The notes under the pieces were generated by a model. The model worked only from the letters and a program-made list of their open reading frames with translations, ran no database searches and was not told the origin of the DNA. The translations under genes and the position numbers were made by a program. From Acidimicrobiaceae bacterium (lineage in GTDB: Bacteria > Actinomycetota > Acidimicrobiia > Acidimicrobiales > RAAP-2), in contig PLZF01000042.1 of assembly GCA_003152015.1 (NCBI GenBank), forward strand, positions 1 to 35,431: DNA of 35,431 nucleotides. Direction: 5' to 3'. Of the stretch, positions 7,539-14,924 are shown piece after piece (within the stretch, counting starts at the first letter, position 1; each line of letters begins with the position of its first letter).

Positions 7539-8072
7539 GTGGCAGTCACACCGAGTATGAGCAGGAGAGCAGCCAGCGCCACACACCGGATCGTGATCGG
7601 TGTCCACGGGTCGAAGAACGCCAACGCAGCCTGGGACTGGGCGGCCGCCCATTCCCAGCGAACTGGTGCCGTCCTCGAGATCGTCACCGCATTTGGCTCG
7701 GGCTACGTCTTCGTGACCCCGAGTGAAGCGAAACAGGCCATGCAAAAGGTCATCGACGAGGCTGCCGCGCGGGCGGAGCGGATCGCACCGGGAATCAGCA
7801 TCGCGGACAAGACCTACCAGGGTTCGCCGGACGTTGCCCTCGTTGGGGAGAATACCGAAGCAGATCTCCTCGTCGCGGGTTCGCGGGCCGTGGCTGATTC
7901 GGCGGCATGTTGCTCGGCTCTGTCAGTCGACAGTGCGTACATCGCGCACGATGCCTCGTGGTCATCGTCGGCCAGCACAAACACCACACCGTTTCAGCCG
8001 AAACCAGCGGGACCGAGACCGAGATCCGGCCCGGGCCCAGCACGATCGAGTCTTCAGAGGAGACAGCCGTGA
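7539..8072 (+). pseudogene. universal stress protein, disrupted near its C-terminus
   Basis: A GTG start at 7539 behind GAGGAGGTG (7522-7530) opens a UspA domain: HRIVIGVHGSKNANAAWDWA (first strand and helix), AVLEIVTAFG, and ADLLVAGSR at about residues 110-118. The family continues with GRGGFxGMLLGSVS...CPVVIV. That continuation is present but in another frame, as GGMLLGSVSRQCVHRARC then LVVIVGQHKH. Joining the frames needs one extra G near 7890, and even then the next codons read GRG-stop-FGG because TGA stands where Gly is expected. The nominal frame instead ends in a Pro/Ser/Arg-rich tail. Beyond the break, the correct frame runs without a stop into the next universal stress protein, so the ancestor may have been a tandem-domain protein. 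Confidence 0.75.
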
Positions 8073-8515
8073 CGAGCACCCAAGCAGCAGCCACCCACCG
8101 AATCGTCGTTGGCATCGACGGTTCGCCGACCTCGATGGCTGTCGCAGAGTGGGCTGCCCATCAGGCAGAGCTCACCGGAGCCATCCTCGAGGTCCTGATG
8201 ACATGGGAATGGCCGACCACCTACGGATGGTCTCTCCCGATCCCCTCCGATTACGATCCGGGACACGACAGCGAGACCCTGCTCGACCAGGTTCTCGAAC
8301 CGGTCCGTGAAGCACATCCCAGCGTCTCCATCCAGGCGACCGTCATCGAGGGTCATCCTGCCCCCTTGCTGGTGAAGGCGTCCCAGGGAGCGGATCTGCT
8401 CGTCGTCGGCAGTCGCGGTCACGGCGGGTTTGCCGGCATGCTTCTGGGCTCGGTGAGCGAGCACTGCGTCACCAATGCCCACTGCCCAGTATTGGTGCTG
8501 CGCGACCGGAAGTGA
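8069..8515 (+). CDS. universal stress protein (UspA family)
   Basis: This 148-residue single-domain universal stress protein starts with THRIVVGIDGSPTSMAVAEW, has a central AILEVLMTWEWPT strand, and ends with the nucleotide-binding pattern ADLLVVGSRGHGGFAGMLLG followed by SVSEHCVTNAHCPVLVLR. The motif G-x2-G-x9-G(S/T) is complete, so ATP-binding Usp behaviour is expected. A GTG at 8069 was chosen because AGAGGAGA lies 6-13 bases upstream and the protein then has the normal family length. The same frame extends upstream into the disrupted copy without a stop. Usp genes of this type are typical of hypoxia and stationary-phase regulons in actinobacteria. No 20-bp box is evident directly upstream of this pair. 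Confidence 0.9.
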   Translation: MTSTQAAATHRIVVGIDGSPTSMAVAEWAAHQAELTGAILEVLMTWEWPTTYGWSLPIPSDYDPGHDSETLLDQVLEPVREAHPSVSIQATVIEGHPAPLLVKASQGADLLVVGSRGHGGFAGMLLGSVSEHCVTNAHCPVLVLRDRK

Positions 8516-8557
8516 ATACGCCGGGCTGTCGTTAAAGGTATTCCGACGAGTTCCGAG

Positions 8558-8577
8558 TGGGGCCATTGGACCCTTCC
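8558..8577 (+). promoter_or_regulatory. DosR/DevR-like box upstream of the hydrogenase operon
   Basis: TGGGGCCATTGGACCCTTCC ends 31 bp before the ATG of the first hydrogenase gene. It fits GGG-N2-N6-CCCT with the same 6-bp spacing between half-sites as the other copies in this window and resembles the mycobacterial DosR box (TTSGGGACTWWAGTCCCSAA). No other gene start is nearby. In Mycobacterium smegmatis the group 3b hydrogenase is known to be DosR-regulated, which fits this placement. Confidence 0.65.
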
Positions 8578-8608
8578 CAAGCTTCTCTTGTGCTCTTAGG
8601 GTGAAGTC

Positions 8609-9751
8609 ATGGACGTTGGCGACGAGGCGGTGATCGACCGTGGTGGTCTCGATGCGCTCATCGCGGGGCTTCGATCAACGGGCTTCAGGACGATGGGCCC
8701 GGTTGCGCGCAACGGGGCCATCGTGCTCGGTGAGGTGGCCTGGTCAGGTGACCTGCCCCTGGGCTGGCGTGACCACCAGGAGCCCGGCCGGTACCGACTG
8801 GAACAGAACCAAAGCCCCGAGCTCTTCCGTTGGGCTGTCGGCCCGGCCTCGTGGAAGTCGGAGTTCTTCTCTCCGGAAGAAGTGGTGTGGCGGACCTCCA
8901 CCTCCGACGGCCAGGTGACGCTCACCGAACCCGATGAACCCGCAGGACCGATCGCCATCATTGGGGCGCGTCCTTGCGAATTGACCGCGCTCGAAGTACT
9001 CGACCGGGTTCTCCGGGGTGGCGATGTGCCTGACAATCGATATGCAGCACGGCGCGACGATGCTTTTGTGCTGGTAGCCGAGTGCGGGACACCCGCTGGC
9101 ACCTGCTTCTGCACATCCATGGGCACCGGCCCGTCCGCCGGCACCGGCTACGACCTGGCACTGACCGAGCTGGTCGAAAGCGAGCACCGGTTCTACGCGC
9201 AGGTCGGGTCTGCGGCCGGGGCTGAGGTACTCGCCCAGGTCTCCCACCGGCCTGTGACCACTGATGACCGGTCAGCACGCCAAGCAGTCCTGGCTCGTGC
9301 CGAGGCCCAGATGGGCCGCTCCCTCGACACTGAGGGGCTGCCCGGCCTCCTCGCTCGCAACCTCGAGCACCCCCGCTGGGAAGAAGTCGCCGAACGTTGC
9401 CTGTCCTGTGGGAACTGCACGCTCGTCTGCCCGACCTGCTTCTGCAGTGACATCAAGGACGTGAGCGACATTTCCGGCGCCGTCGAACGACAGCGCCGTT
9501 GGGCGTCCTGTTTTGACCTGGAGCACTCGTATCTGCACGGTGGGCCGGTGCGACCGACCACGGCATCCCGCTACCGCCAGTGGCTCACCCACAAGCTTTC
9601 GACCTGGTGGGACCAGTTCGGCGAGTCGGGTTGCGTGGGCTGTGGTCGTTGCATCGCCTGGTGCCCAGTCAGTATCGATCTCACCGAGGAGGCGGCGGCT
9701 ATCCGGGCGACCGACGGTGCAGTGGCAGCCGGGGAGGGCCGGACATCGTGA
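8609..9751 (+). CDS. hydB: group 3b [NiFe] (sulf)hydrogenase beta subunit, 4Fe-4S dicluster
   Basis: This 380-residue cytoplasmic iron-sulfur protein is related to HydB of Pyrococcus sulfhydrogenase I and to the AsrA family. The first ~250 residues form the non-cluster domain, including GPIAIIGARPCELTALEVLD (about 113-132) and an internal CGTPAGTCFC. Two cluster motifs follow: CLSCGNCTLVCPTC (Cys 264, 267, 270, 274) and CGRCIAWCP preceded by GCVG (Cys 342, 345, 348, 352). It carries electrons between the diaphorase and the hydrogenase module. It is the first gene of a run with 4-bp overlaps through 15769, 31 bp downstream of a DosR-like box. Length and motif order match the family. Confidence 0.93.
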   Translation: MDVGDEAVIDRGGLDALIAGLRSTGFRTMGPVARNGAIVLGEVAWSGDLPLGWRDHQEPGRYRLEQNQSPELFRWAVGPASWKSEFFSPEEVVWRTSTSDGQVTLTEPDEPAGPIAIIGARPCELTALEVLDRVLRGGDVPDNRYAARRDDAFVLVAECGTPAGTCFCTSMGTGPSAGTGYDLALTELVESEHRFYAQVGSAAGAEVLAQVSHRPVTTDDRSARQAVLARAEAQMGRSLDTEGLPGLLARNLEHPRWEEVAERCLSCGNCTLVCPTCFCSDIKDVSDISGAVERQRRWASCFDLEHSYLHGGPVRPTTASRYRQWLTHKLSTWWDQFGESGCVGCGRCIAWCPVSIDLTEEAAAIRATDGAVAAGEGRTS

Positions 9752-10224
9752 CCGAGTCGTTGGAAGAGGCACTCGGCGCCCATCGCTTCCTTGCCGGGCT
9801 CCCCGAGGGCACCACGACGCTCGTGGCAGGCTGTGTGAGACGTGTGAACTTCGAGGCCGGCGAACTCCTGCTGAGCGAAGGCGCACCGGCCGACACACTC
9901 CACCTGGTCGAGCAGGGACGGGTGGCCATCGAGATCCACCGACCGGCACAGGGAAGCCTCGTCATCGAGACCGTCGAATCTGGTCACGTGGTCGGATTGT
10001 CGTGGGTCTCGCCCCCGTTCCGCTGGCACTTCGACGCCCGTGCCCTCGAGCCGGTGACGACGCTCGCCATCGACAGCGAGTGCCTCCGGACCCAGCTCGG
10101 CCAAAACCCGGTGATCGGCTACGCGCTCCTCGAGCGGATGTCGTCGATGCTCCTCGAGCGGCTGCAGGCGACCCGTGTCCGACTCCTCGACCTCTACGGC
10201 CTTGGTGATGACCACCCGCACTGA
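9748..10224 (+). CDS. cyclic nucleotide-binding (cNMP) domain protein in the hydrogenase operon
   Basis: This 158-residue protein consists of one Crp-type cNMP-binding domain. It has an N-terminal helix (LEEALGAHRFLAGLPEG), the beta-roll start FEAGELLLSEGAPADTLHLV at about residues 31-50 and EQGRVAIEI, and a C-terminal helix MSSMLLERLQATRVRLLDLY. The usual DNA-binding winged helix is absent, so it is not a transcription factor of CRP/FNR type. The GTG start at 9748 overlaps the hydB stop by 4 bp, and the gene is embedded before the diaphorase gene, so it likely works with the enzyme complex. A regulatory or assembly role, with cAMP or another ligand, is inference. Confidence 0.85.
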   Translation: MTESLEEALGAHRFLAGLPEGTTTLVAGCVRRVNFEAGELLLSEGAPADTLHLVEQGRVAIEIHRPAQGSLVIETVESGHVVGLSWVSPPFRWHFDARALEPVTTLAIDSECLRTQLGQNPVIGYALLERMSSMLLERLQATRVRLLDLYGLGDDHPH

Positions 10225-11080
10225 ATCGTCATCGGAGCCGGCGACACTGCTCAGCCCGCTCACCCCCGAGCTCTACCGCATCGCGGGGCGGCGGGTCGAG
10301 GTCGGCGACGTGGTCACCCTGGCCCTCGAGTCCCCCAGCGGGCAGACGTCATCGGCATTCGCCCATGGCCAGTTCAACATGATCACCGCGTTCGGGGTTG
10401 GCGAGGTTGCCATCTCGATCTCCAGTGCTCCTGGGGCCCCGGGCCCGATCGAGCACTCCATTCGCGACGTGGGGGCGGTGACCCATGCGCTGTGCATAGC
10501 GCCGATCGGCGCAACCGTGGGCGTACGTGGGCCGTTCGGGACCAACTGGGGCATCGACGACCTCGAGGATGGCGCCGACGTGGTGGTGGTTGCCGGGGGA
10601 ATCGGTCTCGCCCCGCTGCGCGGCGCCGTGCGGGACCTGGTCGAAAGGCGGCGGGCCGGACGGGGAGAGGTGTTCGTCGTGGTGGGAGCGCGTTCGCCCG
10701 GACAGATCCTCTTCGCCGAGGACCTAGAGGAATGGCGCCGATCCGGTGCCCATGTGACCGTAACCGTCGACGTGGGCGCACCGGGGTGGGAGGGCCCGGT
10801 CGGCGTGGTCACCTCCCTCCTCGATGGGGCACCGTTCGATCCGGACCGATCGGCGGCCTTGACCTGTGGGCCCGAGATCATGATGCGCTTCGCAGCCCGT
10901 GCTCTGGCCGACCGGGGGGTCGATCCGCTGCGGATACGGGTCTCACTCGAACGGAACATGCAGTGCGCGATCGGGCTCTGCGGCCACTGCCAGCTGGGAC
11001 CCCTCCTCGTCTGCCGCGACGGTCCCATCGTCCCCTTCGGGGGCACGGCCGACAGGCTGTTCATGGAGCGCCAGCGGTGA
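10208..11080 (+). CDS. hydG: group 3b hydrogenase gamma subunit, FAD/NAD(P)-binding diaphorase
   Basis: The 290-residue product belongs to the ferredoxin-NADP reductase-like family (HydG, related to the dihydroorotate dehydrogenase electron-transfer subunit). It has the flavin domain (residues 1-110), a nucleotide-binding start [17 protein letters not shown] at about 125-141, [11 protein letters not shown] at 219-228, and a C-terminal 2Fe-2S cysteine set C-x4-C-x2-C-x7-C (Cys 253, 258, 261, 269). It exchanges electrons with NAD(P)H. The ATG at 10208 overlaps the cNMP gene by 17 bp; a GTG one codon earlier is equally possible. Family knowledge predicts NADPH preference for group 3b, but this cannot be read from the sequence. 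Confidence 0.93.
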   Translation: MTTRTESSSEPATLLSPLTPELYRIAGRRVEVGDVVTLALESPSGQTSSAFAHGQFNMITAFGVGEVAISISSAPGAPGPIEHSIRDVGAVTHALCIAPIGATVGVRGPFGTNWGIDDLEDGADVVVVAGGIGLAPLRGAVRDLVERRRAGRGEVFVVVGARSPGQILFAEDLEEWRRSGAHVTVTVDVGAPGWEGPVGVVTSLLDGAPFDPDRSAALTCGPEIMMRFAARALADRGVDPLRIRVSLERNMQCAIGLCGHCQLGPLLVCRDGPIVPFGGTADRLFMERQR

Positions 11081-11895
11081 CGGACACCCGACCTACCCTG
11101 GCCGTCTGGAAGTTCGCATCCTGCGATGGCTGCCAGTTGAGCCTCCTCGACTGCGAGGACGAACTGCTGGTGATCACCGGCGCCATCAGGATCGCCCACT
11201 TCACCGAGATGTCCCGGGCCCACGTCGAAGGGCCCTATGACGTGTCGCTCGTCGAGGGGTCGATCACCACTGAGGCAGACGCCGAGCGGGTCCGAGAGGT
11301 CCGCCGGTCCTCGCGCCGCCTCATCACCATCGGCGCATGTGCCACTGCCGGGGGCATCCAGGCGCTGCGCAATTTCGCCGAAGATGGTGCGTACGCCAGC
11401 ACGGTCTACCCACACCCCGAGTTTGTGTCTTCGCTCGACACCTCGACACCGATCTCAGGCCATGTGGCCGTCGACCTCGAGCTTCAGGGCTGCCCGATCG
11501 ACCGCCGCCAGCTACTCGAGGTGATCGCGGCCGAGTTGGTGGGTCGCCGACCGGTCATCCCCGGCTACACCGTGTGCCAACAGTGCAAGGGCCGCGGCAC
11601 CGTCTGCCTGCTCGTCTCGAAAGGGACCGCCTGCCTCGGCCCGGTCACCCGAGCCGGCTGCGGTGCACTCTGCCCATCGATCGGCCGCGGTTGCTACGGG
11701 TGCTTCGGGCCCTCGGAAGGGGCCAACCCCGAGGCTCTGGCCGGGCGCCTGCTCAGCGAGGGCATGGCACCTGTCGATACCTCCCGATTGTTCGCCACCT
11801 TCTATGTGGGTAACCCGGTCTTCGGCAACCAGGCGACCGCCCTGGCAGCGTCGAGTGAGACAGGATTGAACGAGCAGGAGGAGGAGTCCACGTGA
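11077..11895 (+). CDS. hydD: group 3b [NiFe] hydrogenase small (delta) subunit
   Basis: The 272-residue product is the Fe-S small subunit. The proximal-cluster motif [13 protein letters not shown] lies at residues 16-28 (Cys16, Cys19), followed by [13 protein letters not shown], then [17 protein letters not shown]-terminal cysteine-rich part ([39 protein letters not shown]) supplies two further 4Fe-4S clusters. There is no Tat signal, consistent with a cytoplasmic enzyme. The GTG start at 11077 overlaps the diaphorase stop by 4 bp. The protein passes electrons from the NiFe site to the beta and gamma subunits. Confidence 0.93.
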   Translation: MTDTRPTLAVWKFASCDGCQLSLLDCEDELLVITGAIRIAHFTEMSRAHVEGPYDVSLVEGSITTEADAERVREVRRSSRRLITIGACATAGGIQALRNFAEDGAYASTVYPHPEFVSSLDTSTPISGHVAVDLELQGCPIDRRQLLEVIAAELVGRRPVIPGYTVCQQCKGRGTVCLLVSKGTACLGPVTRAGCGALCPSIGRGCYGCFGPSEGANPEALAGRLLSEGMAPVDTSRLFATFYVGNPVFGNQATALAASSETGLNEQEEEST

Positions 11896-13196
11896 CCCAT
11901 GGATCGGGCGCGCACCGCACCGTGGCAGTTGAAGGCCTGTCCCGGGTGGAGGGTGAGGGCTCGCTCCGAGTCGAGGTACGTGATGGCGTCGTGCAGGATG
12001 TTGCCCTCTCCATTTTCGAGCCGCCCCGCTTCTTCGAGGCGCTGCTCGAAGGGAGGCTGGCGAGCGAGGCGCCGGACATCACGGCGCGGATCTGCGGGAT
12101 CTGCCCGGTGGCCTACCAGATGAGCGCCTGCGCCGCCGTAGAGGACGCTTGTGGCATCACTGTCGACGAACGAATCACTGCGCTGCGCCGCCTTCTCTAC
12201 TGTGGCGAGTGGATCCAGAGCCACGCCCTCCACATCTACCTGCTGCACGCCCCCGACTTCCTCGGCTGCGCCGACGCGGTCGAACTGGCGGAGCGGGACC
12301 GGGCCGCCGTCGAGCGCGGGCTGGCACTCAAACGAACCGGCAACCTGATCATGGAGACCATCGGAGGGAGGGCCATCCACCCGGTCAATGTGCGGGTCGG
12401 AGGCTTTTACCGAGCCCCCACGGTGGCTGAGGTGGGCGCACTGGTTGAACCACTACGGAGGGCGCTTGACGCCGCGGTAGCCACCGTCGCGTGGGTGGGG
12501 GGCTTCGACTTCCCCGATGTCGAAGGTGACTACCGTTTCGTCGCCCTGCGCAGCCCCGGTCGGTACCCGATCGAGTCCGACCGGGTCGCTTCATCCGACG
12601 GACTCGACACCAGCCCAGCCGGCTTTGCCGACATGGTCATCGAGGAGCATGTGGCCAGGTCCACCGCGCTCCACGCCCGGATCGGGGGCCGGCTCGACTA
12701 CCTCACCGGACCGCTGGCCCGTTATGCGTTGAACTCGTCCGAACTTCCCGACCCAGCCCGCCAAGCAGCGGAAGGTGCCGGTCTCGGAACGATCTGCACG
12801 AACCCGTTTCAGAGCATCATCGTGCGAGCGGTGGAGCTGGTCTTCGCCTGCCACGAGGCGCTCAGGTTGATTGCCGCCTATGAGCCCCCCGACCCACCCG
12901 CGGCATTCGTGCAGCCAAGAGCCGGAGTCGGTACCGGCGCCACCGAAGCTCCACGAGGCCTGCTGTTCCACCGCTACGAACTCGATGACAACGGTCTGAT
13001 TCGAACGGCCCGTATCGTGCCCCCCACCTCGCAGAACCAGATCACCATCGAATCCGACCTCCGCCGAGTGGCCCAGGCAGCTCTCGAACTTCCTGACGAC
13101 GAGCTCACCTGGCGGTGCGAACAGGCAGTACGCAATCACGACCCGTGCATCTCGTGCGCTGCCCACTTCCTCGACGTCACGGTGGCCCGGCAGTGA
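11892..13196 (+). CDS. hydA: group 3b [NiFe] hydrogenase large (alpha) subunit
   Basis: This 434-residue catalytic subunit carries the L1 motif RICGICPVAYQMSA at residues 66-79 (Cys68, Cys71) and the L2 motif DPCISCAAH at 417-425 (Cys419, Cys422), so all four nickel-iron ligands are present. After His425 a nine-residue tail (FLDVTVARQ) remains, the expected site for removal by the maturation protease encoded next. ESHALH-type residues in EWIQSHALHIYLLH also match the family. It catalyses reversible H2 oxidation with NAD(P) through the partner subunits, possibly also S0 reduction. The GTG start at 11892 overlaps the small-subunit stop by 4 bp. Confidence 0.95.
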   Translation: MTHGSGAHRTVAVEGLSRVEGEGSLRVEVRDGVVQDVALSIFEPPRFFEALLEGRLASEAPDITARICGICPVAYQMSACAAVEDACGITVDERITALRRLLYCGEWIQSHALHIYLLHAPDFLGCADAVELAERDRAAVERGLALKRTGNLIMETIGGRAIHPVNVRVGGFYRAPTVAEVGALVEPLRRALDAAVATVAWVGGFDFPDVEGDYRFVALRSPGRYPIESDRVASSDGLDTSPAGFADMVIEEHVARSTALHARIGGRLDYLTGPLARYALNSSELPDPARQAAEGAGLGTICTNPFQSIIVRAVELVFACHEALRLIAAYEPPDPPAAFVQPRAGVGTGATEAPRGLLFHRYELDDNGLIRTARIVPPTSQNQITIESDLRRVAQAALELPDDELTWRCEQAVRNHDPCISCAAHFLDVTVARQ

Positions 13197-13687
13197 ACGA
13201 GCACGACGGGACGTCGCCCGCGCTACGGGTGGTGGTGGTCGGGATGGGGAGTGAGTACCGCCGCGACGACGGCGCAGGCCCTGCCGTTGCCGATCGAGTC
13301 GCCGAGCTCTTCGACGGTGTGGCCAACCTCGGGCCGATCGCCGACCCTCTCGACCTCCTCGGCCTCTGGGACGGAGCCGAATTGGCCGTCGTGATCGATG
13401 CCGTGCACTCCGGAGCCGAGCCGGGCACCGTTCAGCTGATCGAGGTGGGTACTGCACCCGAGGGGGAGTCGGGTGGCGATCCAGCAGGGACCACCAGCAC
13501 CCACGGGATCGGACTGGCCGGAGTGCTCCGACTGGCCCGGGCGGTAGGCAACGCTCCGAAGCGGGTGGTGGTGGTGGGCATAGAGGGGGACGACTTCGGC
13601 CAAGGCACGGGCCTGAGCCCGGCGGTCGACCGGGCCGTGCCCCACGCGGCCCGTCATGTGATGAAACTGATCGAGGAGGTCGAATGA
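13193..13687 (+). CDS. hydrogenase maturation protease (HyaD/HycI family)
   Basis: The 164-residue endopeptidase begins RVVVVGMGSEYRRDDGAGPA (about residues 12-31), the family's first strand with the nickel-sensing acidic residue and DDG turn. It has AELAVVIDAVHSGAEPGTV at about 62-80 and THGIGLAGVLRLAR at about 102-115, with the conserved His. It should remove the C-terminal tail of the large subunit after nickel insertion. The GTG start at 13193 overlaps the hydA stop by 4 bp. A longer frame from 13115 would read through the end of hydA and is unlikely. It is probably dedicated to this enzyme. Confidence 0.9.
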   Translation: MNEHDGTSPALRVVVVGMGSEYRRDDGAGPAVADRVAELFDGVANLGPIADPLDLLGLWDGAELAVVIDAVHSGAEPGTVQLIEVGTAPEGESGGDPAGTTSTHGIGLAGVLRLARAVGNAPKRVVVVGIEGDDFGQGTGLSPAVDRAVPHAARHVMKLIEEVE

Positions 13688-13941
13688 TGTGCACAAGCCG
13701 ATTGCACCGTGTGGTGGCCCCGGCAGAACCCGGCGCCGTCCTGGTTGAGGATGTCGACGGGAACCGACACCGGGTATCGCTGCTCGCCCTGGAACCGCCG
13801 GAGCCTGAACCCGGCGACTGGCTGGTCGTCCACAGTGGGTATGCCATCGACCGGGTCGACGAGAGCGAGGCCGAGTCGGTGATCGCCGAACTGCGATCCG
13901 GCGGAATCGACGTCCCAGTGAACATGGGGGCCGACCGGTGA
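13687..13941 (+). CDS. hypC: HypC/HupF-family hydrogenase assembly chaperone
   Basis: The 84-residue protein has the HypC beta-barrel pattern: MCTSRLHRVVAPAEPGAVLV, then GNRHRVSLLALEPPEPEPGD, then WLVVHSGYAIDRVDESEA with the closing helix. HypC needs Cys at position 2 to bind the Fe(CN)2CO precursor. Two ATGs stand in tandem (13684 and 13687), and only the second gives Met-Cys, so I chose 13687. Thr-Ser-Arg after the Cys differs from the common Cys-(L/I/V)-(G/A)-x-P. No hypA, B, D, E or F is in the window, so general maturation genes must be elsewhere. Confidence 0.85.
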   Translation: MCTSRLHRVVAPAEPGAVLVEDVDGNRHRVSLLALEPPEPEPGDWLVVHSGYAIDRVDESEAESVIAELRSGGIDVPVNMGADR

Positions 13942-14924
13942 GCGACGAGCCGGCCACATCGGCGGGGGCCGGCCTCGGGGGCGTCGCGGTAGCGGGGATC
14001 ACTGCAGTGATCAGCGGAGTATCGGTGTTCGTGAACAGCTACGGCGTGCACGCGGTCCCCTCGCCTTCGGTGTACACGACGGCCAAGAACCTGGTCGCCT
14101 TCGCGGCGTTGGCCATTGGGGCGCTGCTGGCGGGCGCGTGGCGCCGAAGGAGTTCGGGAACTGCGGCCGCCCGTTGGATCGACGCGCCACACCGAACCCC
14201 TGTCTCCAAGTCCGGCACCGGCGCCCGGCCGGGCCTGCTCCAGTGGATCGGGCTCGGCTATGTCGGTGTGGTGGGCGGCGGACTTGCCTTCGTGTTGTTC
14301 TTCAACGGTTTGGCCCGGACCGCGGCCACGCCGGCCGCCCTGGGCCGGGACACCCTGGTCATCTGGGTCGCCGTGCTGGGCGTGCCCTTCCTTCACGAAC
14401 GGGTCACCGGCTGGAACATGGGTGCCATCGCCCTGCTCATCGGGGGCGAGGTTGCGCTGTCCTTGTCGAACGGGCACTTCGACGCCGGATCCGGCGACGT
14501 GCTGGTGATGGCGGCGACGGTCCTGTGGGCCGTGGAGGTGATCATGGCCAGGCGCCTGATGGCCGATGTCGCACCGGCGACACTGTCGCTCGTCCGCATG
14601 GGCGTCGGTTCGGCGACGCTCCTCGTCTACCTGGCGGCCACCGGGGCACTCGGGGCGCTGCTGTCACTGGGCGTCGGTCCGGTCGGCTGGGTCCTGCTCA
14701 CCGGTCTGCTCCTGGCCGGCTACGTCGGGACATGGATGACCGCCCTCTCGAGGGCCCGGGCCGTCGATGTCACCTCGGTGCTGGTGGCCAGCGCACTGGT
14801 GACCGCGCTACTCCAATCGGCTGCCGGCATCCAGTCCCTGGCACCTCAGCTCGTGGGTCTCGCCCTTATCGCAGCGGGCACGGCGGTCGTTGTATGGCGC
14901 GTCCCCCGACGCGTGTCAGCGTGA
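13938..14924 (+). CDS. EamA/DMT-family transporter within the hydrogenase operon
   Basis: The 328-residue protein has about ten hydrophobic segments in two repeats, typical of the drug/metabolite transporter superfamily (EamA). The first repeat begins GGVAVAGITAVISGVSVFVN and TAKNLVAFAALAIG; the second includes VLVMAATVLWAVEVIMARRL, followed by later membrane helices with TALLQSAAGIQSLAP. A hydrophilic insert (about residues 68-95) is longer than usual. The GTG start at 13938 overlaps the hypC stop by 4 bp, so it belongs to the hydrogenase operon. Its substrate is unknown; metal, cofactor or metabolite export are only possibilities. Confidence 0.85.
   Translation: MSDEPATSAGAGLGGVAVAGITAVISGVSVFVNSYGVHAVPSPSVYTTAKNLVAFAALAIGALLAGAWRRRSSGTAAARWIDAPHRTPVSKSGTGARPGLLQWIGLGYVGVVGGGLAFVLFFNGLARTAATPAALGRDTLVIWVAVLGVPFLHERVTGWNMGAIALLIGGEVALSLSNGHFDAGSGDVLVMAATVLWAVEVIMARRLMADVAPATLSLVRMGVGSATLLVYLAATGALGALLSLGVGPVGWVLLTGLLLAGYVGTWMTALSRARAVDVTSVLVASALVTALLQSAAGIQSLAPQLVGLALIAAGTAVVVWRVPRRVSA

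Noticed and set aside
12591..14477. 628-codon minus-strand open frame opposite the hydrogenase genes
   Set aside because: It is antisense to hydA, the protease, hypC and the transporter, which all have clear family motifs; its composition is Arg/Pro-rich, as expected for a shadow in high-GC DNA.
14138..14920. Upstream extension of the DUF6390-like gene
   Set aside because: It runs out of frame through the transporter gene; the GTG at 14921 with 4-bp overlap fits the operon style.
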